From Sphingomonas taxi (GTDB taxonomy: Bacteria; Pseudomonadota; Alphaproteobacteria; Sphingomonadales; Sphingomonadaceae): DNA of 64,000 nt. Shown here in pieces: positions 10,072 to 17,320 of this stretch. Under the pieces are notes generated by a model that was not told the origin of the DNA, made no database searches, and was given only the letters and a program-made list of their open reading frames with translations. Within the stretch, counting starts at the first letter, position 1. Every line of letters begins with the position of its first letter. The stretch is taken from positions 62,001-126,000 of the forward strand of contig NZ_CP009572.1 in the NCBI RefSeq assembly GCF_000764535.1, in the 5' to 3' direction. The translations under genes and the position numbers were made by a program.

Positions 10072-11136
10072 ATGACTGAGGGGATGCCGTCGATCCGGGC
10101 CAGCGTCGTCGTCATCAACCACAATTACGGCGAATTCCTCGCCACCGCGATCGACAGCGCGCTGGCGCAGGATCATGCCGATGTCGAAGTGGTCGTGGTC
10201 GACGACGGCTCCACCGACCATTCGGCCGCGATCATCGCCGGTTATGGCGACCGCATCCGGGCGGTGATGAAGGCGCAGGGCGGCCATGTCGAGGCGGTCA
10301 ACGCCGGCTACGCCGCCTCGTCTGGCGAGGTGGTGCTGTTCCTCGACGCCGACGACCTGATCCATCCCGACTGCCTGCGCCGCGCGCTGGCGATGCTCCA
10401 GCCGGGCGATTCCAAGGTGCAGTTCCGGCTGGCGACGCTGGACCGCACCGGCGCCGACCAGAACATGCCGTTCCCGCATTTCCCGCCCAATTTCTCCGCC
10501 GACGACGTGTTGCGCGGCGCGGCGCGCTCGGGCTGGTATCCCTGGACGGTGTCGACCGGCAACGTCTTCGTCCGCGGTTTCCTCGACCGGGTGATGCCGA
10601 TCGATGCCAAGACGGTCTATCGGTCGCCGGACGGCTATCTCAGCAAGCTCGCGCCGCTCTACGGGCCGGTGCGCTCGCTGCGCGAAGTGCTCGGCGGCTA
10701 TCGCGTCCACGGCCAGAACGCCTGGGCGAGTTCGCAGAAGACGTGGAGCGCGGATACCGCGCTGCGCTGGCTCGCGTTCGACCGGGTGCTCGAACGCGCC
10801 TTCGTCAGCGCGGCGCAGACGCAGGGCGTCGTGGTCCGCCAGCCGCTGCTGCGCTCGTTCCAGGCGCTCGAATATCGCATGCAGGCGCTGCGCTTCGCCG
10901 ATCCGGACAAGCGCCCGCCCGACAGCCGCCAGACGGTGATGACCGACGCCGTCCACTGGCTGGTCGAGCTCCACCCGTTCGGCTGGCCGGGCAGCGTCGC
11001 GCGATTCGGCTGGCTGGCGTTCCTCGGCTATGCGCCGCGCCGGCTGGTCGAACGCCAGGTGCGCAAGGCGCGCACCCAGACCAACCGCTCGCTGTTCTGG
11101 CGCTCGATGCTGTCGCTGACCCGCAAGTTCGAATAG
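10072..11136 (+). CDS. Glycosyltransferase family 2
   Basis: Inverting GT-A sugar transferase, 354 aa from MTEGMPSIRAS. The N-terminal nucleotide-binding region has ASVVVINHNYGEFLATAIDS and VVVVDDGSTDHS, then the metal site in GEVVLFLDADDLIHPDC. The C-terminal third is basic and partly hydrophobic (GSVARFGWLAFLGYAPRRLV), suggesting membrane association. The frame opens upstream at 10012, but the ATG at 10072 puts the family's first strand close to the N-terminus. It is convergent with ugd, with a strong hairpin between them. Confidence 0.88.
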   Translation: MTEGMPSIRASVVVINHNYGEFLATAIDSALAQDHADVEVVVVDDGSTDHSAAIIAGYGDRIRAVMKAQGGHVEAVNAGYAASSGEVVLFLDADDLIHPDCLRRALAMLQPGDSKVQFRLATLDRTGADQNMPFPHFPPNFSADDVLRGAARSGWYPWTVSTGNVFVRGFLDRVMPIDAKTVYRSPDGYLSKLAPLYGPVRSLREVLGGYRVHGQNAWASSQKTWSADTALRWLAFDRVLERAFVSAAQTQGVVVRQPLLRSFQALEYRMQALRFADPDKRPPDSRQTVMTDAVHWLVELHPFGWPGSVARFGWLAFLGYAPRRLVERQVRKARTQTNRSLFWRSMLSLTRKFE

Positions 11137-11140
11137 GGGC

Positions 11141-11171
11141 GGCGCCGGTCCGGTCCGCCCGGACCGGCGCC
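11141..11171. terminator. Bidirectional hairpin terminator between GT2 and ugd
   Basis: A perfect 12-bp inverted repeat (GGCGCCGGTCCG / CGGACCGGCGCC) with a seven-base loop, directly after the GT2 stop and just before the end of ugd on the other strand. There is no T run, so whether it ends transcription by the intrinsic route is uncertain. Confidence 0.55.
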
Positions 11172-11179
11172 AGGCCGGC

Positions 11180-12481
11180 TCACCGCCCGATCGAGGTATA
11201 GGCGAAGCCGAGCGCGGCGATCTCGGCGGGGCGGTAGACGTTGCGCAGGTCGACCAGCACCGGGGCCGCCATCGTCCGCTTCAGCCGCTCGAAGTCGAGC
11301 GCGCGGAACGCATCCCATTCGGTGACGATCACCACCGCGTCGCTGCCCGTCGCGGCGTCATAGGCGTCGCTGCAATAGGTGATGTCGGGCAACGTCGCGC
11401 GTGCCGCGGCCATGCCTTCTGGATCATAGGCGCGTACCGTCACGCCGGCATCGTGCAGCGCCTGGACGATCGCGATCGACGGCGCATCGCGCATGTCGTC
11501 GGTGTTGGGCTTGAAGGTCAGGCCGAGCAGCGCGACCGTCTTGCCGCGCGGCGCATCGCCGAGCATCGCGATCACCTTGCGGCCCATCGCGCGCTTGCGG
11601 CTGTCGTTGACCTTGACCACCGCCTCGACGATCTGGATCGGGCTGTCGTGATCCTCGGCGGTCTTGAGCAGCGCGAGCGTGTCCTTGGGGAAGCACGAGC
11701 CGCCATAGCCGGGGCCGGCGTGCAGGAACTTCTTGCCGATGCGGTTGTCGAGGCCGATGCCGCGGCTGACGTCCTGGACGTCGGCGCCGACCGCCTCGCA
11801 CAGATTGGCGATCTCGTTGATGAAGGTGATCTTGGTCGCGAGGAAGGCGTTCGCCGCATATTTGATCAGCTCGGACGTGCGCCGGCCGGTGAACAGGATC
11901 GGGCTCTCGTTGAGGTAGAGCGGGCGGTAGACCTCGCGCATCACCTTGCGCGCGAGCTCGTCGTCGGTGCCGATGACGATCCGGTCGGGGCGGGTGAAAT
12001 CACCGATCGCGGCGCCCTCGCGCAGGAATTCGGGGTTGGAGACGACCGCCACCGCGACGTCGGGGCGCTTCTCGCGCAGGATCGCCTCGACCTTGTCGCC
12101 GGTGCCGACGGGCACGGTCGATTTGGTCACGACGACGGTCGGGCCGGTCACCGCTGCGGCGATCTCCTCGGTCGCGGCGAAGACGTAGCTGAGGTCGGCA
12201 TGGCCGTCGCCGTGTCGCGCGGGTGTGCCGACCGCGATGAAGATCGCATCGGCGCCCGCCACCGCCGCGGCGAGATCGGTGGTGAAGCGCAACCGGCCGG
12301 CCGCGACGTTGGCGGCGACCAGCGCGTCCAGTCCGGGCTCGAAGATCGGCATCCGCCCCGCCTCGAGCGCGGCGATCTTGTCGGCCGCCTTGTCGACGCA
12401 GATCACATCATGACCGAAGTTGGACAGGCAGGCACCCGAGACGAGGCCGACATAGCCCGAGCCGATCATGGTAATACGCAT
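11180..12481 (-). CDS. ugd: UDP-glucose 6-dehydrogenase
   Basis: Oxidises UDP-glucose to UDP-glucuronate with two NAD+. 433 aa. Motifs: the Rossmann start MRITMIGSGYVGLVSGACLS, VTKSTVPVGTGDKV, the ELIKYAANAFLATKITF helix carrying the catalytic Lys, and the active-site Cys263 in HAGPGYGGSCFPKDT. The C-terminal domain has LGLTFKPNTDDMRDAPS. Length is normal. Product feeds both glucuronate incorporation and the UXS at 8848. Confidence 0.97.
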   Translation of the reverse strand: MRITMIGSGYVGLVSGACLSNFGHDVICVDKAADKIAALEAGRMPIFEPGLDALVAANVAAGRLRFTTDLAAAVAGADAIFIAVGTPARHGDGHADLSYVFAATEEIAAAVTGPTVVVTKSTVPVGTGDKVEAILREKRPDVAVAVVSNPEFLREGAAIGDFTRPDRIVIGTDDELARKVMREVYRPLYLNESPILFTGRRTSELIKYAANAFLATKITFINEIANLCEAVGADVQDVSRGIGLDNRIGKKFLHAGPGYGGSCFPKDTLALLKTAEDHDSPIQIVEAVVKVNDSRKRAMGRKVIAMLGDAPRGKTVALLGLTFKPNTDDMRDAPSIAIVQALHDAGVTVRAYDPEGMAAARATLPDITYCSDAYDAATGSDAVVIVTEWDAFRALDFERLKRTMAAPVLVDLRNVYRPAEIAALGFAYTSIGR

Positions 12482-12592
12482 AGAGCCTCATCGTCTGGGG
12501 GACCGCCGCAGCAACGATGCGGCGTGCAACGATCTCTAACAAAAGGGGAAAGGTTAGAGAACGCGCGATTGCTGTCCTATTTTGGGCAGGGA

Positions 12593-13630
12593 TCAGCGGA
12601 TCAGGCGACGCATCGGCGGGATGTGGTCGAGGATCAAGACGCACAGCGCCGACGCCAGCACCGCGAGCAGCGCATTGCCGAGGCAGGCGGCGAGCGTCGC
12701 CTGACCCAGCAGGCGCGCCGCGAGGTCGAGGAACAGCAGGTGCACGACATAGAGGCCGAGGCTGAGCCGCGCGAGCCGCGCGAACAGCGGCGACAGGCGG
12801 AACGTCGACGGGATCGCCAGCGCGACGAGGAAGGCGGCGATGCCATAAGGGATGGTCATCAGCGTGTTGTCGGTGAAACGCGGGAAGGGGATGGTGCCGA
12901 CCGCGACCAGCGCCGCGACCTCGGCGAGTTGCAGCAGCGCGGCGACGGCGAACACTGCCAGCGCAAGGCGTAGCGGAATATGACGGCCGCGATCGCGCAG
13001 CCACGCGCCCGCGGTGACGAACAGCAGGCCGAAGAAGGGGCCGTTGCGTGTGTTGAACGGCGGCTTCGGCAAATGAAGCAGCAGGCGCAACGGTCCGAAG
13101 GCGAACGCCAGCGCATAGAAGACGAGCGCCAGCGCGAGCACCGCGCCCCAGCCGAGCCGGCTGCGCACGACGGCGAACAGCACGCCGGCGACGCCCAGCG
13201 CGGGCAGGAACCAGAGATGCTGGCCGTCGAGACCGGTGATCAGCAGCCGCACGATCATCGCCGGCGAGCGCAATTCGGCGAGCGAGCCCTGGAAATAGAG
13301 GATGTAGACCAGCGCCCACACCAGGAAGGGCGGCGCGAGCCTGACGAGCAGGCGCAATGCGGTCCGCTCGGGCGAGCGTTGCGGCATGAAATAGCCGAAG
13401 GCGACGAAGAAGAAGGGCACGGCGAAGCGCGACAGCAATGCGATCACGTCGGCCGCGACCGGCGCGTCCTGGGCGCCGTTGGACACCGCATGGATCAGCA
13501 CCACAGCGACGAAGGCGACCAGCCGCATCAGGTCGATGCCGGCGAGGCGGATCGTGCCGTCTGGCGGCGTCACCGGGGAAGCGTCGATTGCCGTCGCGAT
13601 GGCCGATCCCTTTCCGCTCAAGCCTCGCAT
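12593..13630 (-). CDS. Acyltransferase family 3 (EPS-modifying, first copy)
   Basis: Polytopic membrane O-acyltransferase (OafA/ExoZ-like), 345 aa from MRGLSGKGSA at 13630; a frame extension to 13714 is unlikely to be used. Shows AGIDLMRLVAFVAVVLIHA with the conserved His of the first helix, FFFVAFGYFMPQ, GQHLWFLPALGVAGV, and about ten helices ending with LSLGLYVVHLLFLDL. Such proteins transfer acetyl, succinyl or similar groups to sugars of lipid-linked units. Location next to ugd suggests the EPS as substrate. Confidence 0.85.
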   Translation of the reverse strand: MRGLSGKGSAIATAIDASPVTPPDGTIRLAGIDLMRLVAFVAVVLIHAVSNGAQDAPVAADVIALLSRFAVPFFFVAFGYFMPQRSPERTALRLLVRLAPPFLVWALVYILYFQGSLAELRSPAMIVRLLITGLDGQHLWFLPALGVAGVLFAVVRSRLGWGAVLALALVFYALAFAFGPLRLLLHLPKPPFNTRNGPFFGLLFVTAGAWLRDRGRHIPLRLALAVFAVAALLQLAEVAALVAVGTIPFPRFTDNTLMTIPYGIAAFLVALAIPSTFRLSPLFARLARLSLGLYVVHLLFLDLAARLLGQATLAACLGNALLAVLASALCVLILDHIPPMRRLIR

Positions 13631-13815
13631 CGACCGGCGGCCGGACCGGCCCGACACGGTGTCGGCACGATCTGGACGGGGAGATGCCAAGCACCGCCAA
13701 CAGGTTGGCGGCAAAGGTTAGCATAACCCGGCGACGGACCGGCAAGCTTTTGCGAAAGGTGGCGCGATAAACGGCTAAGCGACTGGGATCGCCTCGGTAA
13801 TTCTACCGGGCAGCG

Positions 13816-13938
13816 TCAGTCCTTGTAATAATTGCGATACGCGCGACGCCTTCTGCGCCTCGACCGTCGGTTCAGCAAAACCACGATCAGACTTAATCCG
13901 ACCAGCGCCGCGATTATGATGAGGGTAGGAACCGACAT
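13816..13938 (-). CDS. Tiny basic single-pass membrane protein
   Basis: 40 codons. One membrane helix (residues 5-22, TLIIIAALVGLSLIVVLL) is followed directly by an extremely basic tail with nine Arg among residues 24-32 region and the end AYRNYYKD. The start ATG is at 13936-13938; a purine-rich stretch lies upstream but no ideal ribosome binding site is seen. The positive-inside rule puts the tail in the cytoplasm. It lies upstream of the acyltransferase in the same direction. No family recognised; a real small protein is likely from composition but not proven. Confidence 0.45.
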   Translation of the reverse strand: MSVPTLIIIAALVGLSLIVVLLNRRSRRRRRRAYRNYYKD

Positions 13939-14290
13939 GCTCACGATTAATCAAAGGCTCCCTCGTGAACGCGTTGCCGCATCTAACAATGATGCGCTGC
14001 GATATGCAACGCCAAATCGCCTCGTACCGTGTTCAACAATGGGAAAGCATTCGACCCGATAGCGGCCAATAGCGACACTTGACCAAGCCAGTTTTGGTAA
14101 ATACAAAATAAACGCGAGGCACGCATCAAGGTCGCCGCGCCATTCAAACAGCATGAACCGGTCGAGACCATTATAGCGCGATCGCGATCCGCGCCTTGAG
14201 CAATGCACGATCAATATTCGCGGTGACCGGCTATGGGCAGACCCGATCCGGGATTAATGCTCATGTACGGCACTGCGGCATTTCGAGGGA
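13939..14290. other. Intergenic, about 350 bases
   Basis: Between the 40-aa gene and the flippase fusion. It is less GC-rich than its surroundings. An 87-codon minus-strand frame exists (13951-14214) but has no domain character. It should contain the promoter of the 40-aa gene. Nothing else supported. Confidence 0.35.
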
Positions 14291-16237
14291 TCATGGCCGT
14301 TTCGGATAGGGTCGGGCGACTTGGCGCGACGGGGTCGGGCAGCGTACACAATGTCCGTCGACCTCGATCGTCTTGGCGGTCATGCGAAACCCTGCGGCGC
14401 CGGCGGCAACGCTGATGATATTCGCCGCGGTATGGCCCCTGATCGGCGTGGATTGCCCGCACCTCTGGCAGACCAGGGTGATACGCGGCTGATATTGCTC
14501 GCCTTCTATCGCCCGATTGTCGGTCGGCTGGACGAGGTTGGCCTGCATCAGGATATCGAGGATGCGATAGACGCTCGCCGCGGCGGGTTCGGCGTTCACC
14601 TTGGTCGAGGCGGTGGCGAGCGCGAAGATCTGGTCGCGCGCATCGGCGTGCGCCGCCTCCTGCGCGGGCGACACCATGGCGCCGTCGCCCGCCGCGGCAC
14701 CGCCACGCCGACGGCGCAGCTTGGCGGCGATGCCGAGCACCATCGATTCACCGCCCTGCGGCCGGCCGGCGACCTGCCAGAGCAGCAGCACCGTCGCGCC
14801 GAACGCCAATGCGCCGAGCGCGGCGAGCGCGGCGAGCGCCACCGTCAGCCACGGCCGCGACAGATCGGTCGGGAGCAGCTGTGCCACCGGGAAGACGACC
14901 GCCCCCATCACCAGGCAACCGAGGATCGGACGCAGGATCGCCTTGAGCTGCGCCCAGACCGGCAGTTCGATGGCGTCGCGCGCGGCGCGCACCGCCATCC
15001 CGGCCAGCACCAGCGCGGCGGCCGCCCGCGCGGCCGCGATCCCCGGGATCAGGAAGAACCAGGCGCCGGCGATGACCAACGGCACCTTGACGAGGAAGTC
15101 GGTGAGCTGGCGGTTGAAGATCAGCGTCGAGCGGCGCAGCGCCAGCGCCAGCGCGTTGAGCGGCGTCCACAACAGGCCGGGAATGCCGGCGAGCGCCAGC
15201 CATTGCAGGATCGGCGCGACCATATCCCATTTCGCGCCGAGCGCGAGGCTGACGACGGGATGGGCGAGCAACGCAGTGCCGGCGAGGATCGGAAAGCCGA
15301 GCAGCGCCACCGCCGCGAAGGTCTTGAGATAGGCCTGGCGCAGCCGCTCGGGATCGTCGCGCACCGCGACCAGCCCCGCCGACAGCGGCCCGAGGATCGG
15401 CGTCAGCAGCACCTGGCCGGGGATCGACGCCAGACTGTCCGCCATGGTGAAGCGGCCGACCGTCGCGGTCGGCGCGAGCCGGCCGAGCACCAGCCGGTCC
15501 ATCTGCCAGGCGAAGGCGGAGAACAATTGCGCGCCGCTCAGCCAGCTCAGGAAGTTGCGGAACAGCCGCCAGTCCTTGAGCGAGAAGGTGGGCCGATAGG
15601 GGGCGAGGACGAACGACATCAGCGACGCCGTCACCGGCGACAGGATGGTGCCGAGCGCCAGCGCCCAATAGCTGCCCGTCGCCACCGCGACGCCGATCGA
15701 CACGCACAGCGACACGACCTTGCCGAGCAATTCGGTGGCGACGGTCCGGCGGAAGTCGAGATCGCGATTGTACAGCGCCAGCCGCGGATTGCTGATGCCG
15801 CGGAACGCCGGCGCCAGCGCCAGCGCGGCGATCAGCGGCAGCAATCGTGCGTCGCCATAGACCATCGCGAAGGGCCAGGCCGCCGCGCCGATCAGGATCG
15901 CCAGGACGACGCCGCGCAGCACGCTGAGCGTGAAGGCGGTATCCATCATCGTCCGGGTGATGTCGCGCTCGACGAGCAGCACCTGCGACACCGGCAGTTC
16001 CATCACCGCCTCGACGATGAAGATCAGGCTCATCGCGATGCTGATCAGGCCGAAGTCGGCGGGCTGCAACAGCCGCGCCAGCACGATCAGCGCGACGAGA
16101 TCGATCAGCCGCGACAGCAATCGCCCGCCGACCGCGAGGATCGAGGCGAGCGCGGTGCGATGCGAGGCGGTCGCCGCGACGGCGGTGGTGCGGGTGGCGG
16201 CGGCCGGGGCGGGGACGCCCGCCGATCCTAGCGCCAC
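14291..16237 (-). CDS. Polysaccharide flippase (copy 2) fused to a Fur/Zur-like C-terminal domain
   Basis: 648 aa from a GTG at 16237 (start uncertain; the frame is open to 16609). Residues about 30-510 are a MOP/Wzx flippase paralogous to 3299-4825, with LARLLQPADFGLISIAMSLI near the start and GRPQGGESMVLGIAAKLRRR at its natural end. The frame does not stop there. Residues 521-648 resemble the Fur/Zur family: ASVYRILDILMQANLVQ (recognition-helix region, compare TVYRALDFLLEQGFV in Zur), LVCQRCGQ (Cys590, Cys593) and IEVDGHCVRCPT (Cys630, Cys633), the two pairs that bind structural zinc. The first helices of the normal DNA-binding domain and the His-rich regulatory site are missing. A separate protein started at the internal ATG at 14677 is an alternative. 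Function of the added domain unknown. Confidence 0.8.
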   Translation of the reverse strand: MALGSAGVPAPAAATRTTAVAATASHRTALASILAVGGRLLSRLIDLVALIVLARLLQPADFGLISIAMSLIFIVEAVMELPVSQVLLVERDITRTMMDTAFTLSVLRGVVLAILIGAAAWPFAMVYGDARLLPLIAALALAPAFRGISNPRLALYNRDLDFRRTVATELLGKVVSLCVSIGVAVATGSYWALALGTILSPVTASLMSFVLAPYRPTFSLKDWRLFRNFLSWLSGAQLFSAFAWQMDRLVLGRLAPTATVGRFTMADSLASIPGQVLLTPILGPLSAGLVAVRDDPERLRQAYLKTFAAVALLGFPILAGTALLAHPVVSLALGAKWDMVAPILQWLALAGIPGLLWTPLNALALALRRSTLIFNRQLTDFLVKVPLVIAGAWFFLIPGIAAARAAAALVLAGMAVRAARDAIELPVWAQLKAILRPILGCLVMGAVVFPVAQLLPTDLSRPWLTVALAALAALGALAFGATVLLLWQVAGRPQGGESMVLGIAAKLRRRRGGAAAGDGAMVSPAQEAAHADARDQIFALATASTKVNAEPAAASVYRILDILMQANLVQPTDNRAIEGEQYQPRITLVCQRCGQSTPIRGHTAANIISVAAGAAGFRMTAKTIEVDGHCVRCPTPSRQVARPYPKRP

Positions 16238-16248
16238 GTCAGGACCGC

Positions 16249-16279
16249 GCCGCAAGAGAAAGGGCCGCAAGAGAAAGGG
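16249..16279. repeat. Two tandem copies of a 15-bp unit
   Basis: The unit GCCGCAAGAGAAAGG is repeated without interruption just upstream of the chosen flippase start. A length divisible by three leaves any longer reading frame open (it would encode PFLLR twice), so it does not decide the start. Confidence 0.7.
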
Positions 16280-16671
16280 GTGTCCCGGGGACGGGGCGCA
16301 CGGCCGCAACGAACGCCAATACTCTCTGCTCCGATGATGACATCGACGGACCGGGACCGACGTGATCCTGGACCGCAAGCCGCGCCGCAGCCGCTTAGCG
16401 CATTGATTAGCGGTTCCTTCATCGTCTGTCACCCGCATTGAACCATTGCTTTCGGCGCGTCGCTGGCCTGATATGGGGCCATAAGCACGATGCAGGTGCG
16501 CGCCGCGCCGCGGCCGACGGGAGAGGAATGCAGACGACGGCCGAGCAACAGCACCCGACCCGCCGCCTCTGGTATAGTTAACGCCTGTTGACCAAGAACA
16601 GATCGGCAAGACACGTGCGCTGCAATAGCGCGATCGCAGTCCCGGCAGGGTCCAGACACGCGGGATCGGCC
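16280..16671. other. Intergenic, about 390 bases
   Basis: Upstream of the flippase fusion and of a tiny plus-strand gene. Only overlapping shadow frames are seen. Expected to hold divergent promoters; none identified with confidence. Confidence 0.35.
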
Positions 16672-16803
16672 ATGAGTGTTATCGTCGCGGTCTTTCTGTT
16701 CATCACTGTTGCCACAACGGTTGCGAATAAGCTGGTACGGCCGGTGAACATCGTTCACACTGTCTTTACCTTTTTTGGCTTAGAGCTATATCCAGAAGAT
16801 TAG
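16672..16803 (+). CDS. Tiny hydrophobic membrane protein
   Basis: 43 codons from MSVIVAVFLFITVATTVANK. One membrane helix at the N-terminus, then VRPVNIVHTVFTFFGLELYP, which may be a second amphipathic segment. Its 3' end is AT-rich compared with the neighbourhood. It ends eight bases before the PilZ gene, so the two may be cotranscribed. Weak ribosome binding site (GGGA). No family recognised. Confidence 0.38.
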   Translation: MSVIVAVFLFITVATTVANKLVRPVNIVHTVFTFFGLELYPED

Positions 16804-16811
16804 GGTGCGAT

Positions 16812-17282
16812 ATGGCGATAACTGCTCAGATCATCAGTGACGACCGCAGCTCGGAACGGTTCCCGGCCGGGCTCAACGCGACACTGCGCGACCAGGTGAC
16901 GCGTCCCCACGACGTGATGATCGACGATCTGTCGCTGACCGGCTTCCGCCTGTCGGGCGGCCCGGCGATGGCGCTGGGCAGCGAGGCGTCGATCGGCTTC
17001 GCCGGCATCGGCGTGCATCAGGCGCGGGTGACGCGCCAGGACGGCGACGTCTACGGCTGCGAGTTCGTCACGCCGATCACGCAGGAGATGCTGACCCGCG
17101 CGCTCACCGCCGGCCCGGTCGCGCCGATCGCCTTCCCGACCGCGGCGGGCCCGTCGCTGCTCGACCACGTTCCCGAACCTTATGTCGAACCCTATTCGGG
17201 CCGCACCAAGCTGGCGATCGCGACGGTCGCGGCCGCCGCAGGCTGGGCGGTCGCAGCCGGCCTGTATTTCGCGCTGACCTGA
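16812..17282 (+). CDS. PilZ-domain protein with C-terminal membrane anchor
   Basis: 156 aa. Residues 13-90 fit a PilZ fold: SSERFPAGLNATLRD (position of the RxxxR arginines, here degenerate), VMIDDLSLTGFRLSGG (the D/NxSxxG signature with T before G), and VYGCEFVTPIT. Residues 131-154 (TKLAIATVAAAAGWAVAAGL) are a membrane helix. PilZ domains commonly bind cyclic di-GMP, but the RxxxR motif is not clearly intact here, so ligand binding is doubtful. Placed inside the EPS region, it could control polymer synthesis at the inner membrane. Confidence 0.75.
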   Translation: MAITAQIISDDRSSERFPAGLNATLRDQVTRPHDVMIDDLSLTGFRLSGGPAMALGSEASIGFAGIGVHQARVTRQDGDVYGCEFVTPITQEMLTRALTAGPVAPIAFPTAAGPSLLDHVPEPYVEPYSGRTKLAIATVAAAAGWAVAAGLYFALT

Positions 17283-17289
17283 GCGTCGG

Positions 17290-17309
17290 GGGCGGGGGAT
17301 GACCCGCCC
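17290..17309. terminator. Short GC hairpin between convergent genes
   Basis: GGGCGGG / CCCGCCC with a six-base loop, just after the PilZ stop and just before the end of the opposite receptor gene. No T run; weak candidate. Confidence 0.3.
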
Positions 17310-17320
17310 GCCCCGCACCG

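Noticed and set aside
13951..14214. 87-codon minus-strand frame
   Set aside because: No ribosome binding site, mixed composition, no family resemblance.
14291..14677. Independent fur/zur gene downstream of the flippase
   Set aside because: There is no stop codon between the parts and no good ribosome binding site before the ATG at 14677, so a fusion is the simpler reading; kept as an alternative.
14321..16231. 636-codon plus-strand open frame opposite the flippase fusion
   Set aside because: His/Arg/Asp/Gln-rich composition without hydrophobic core; it is the antisense of a membrane-protein gene.
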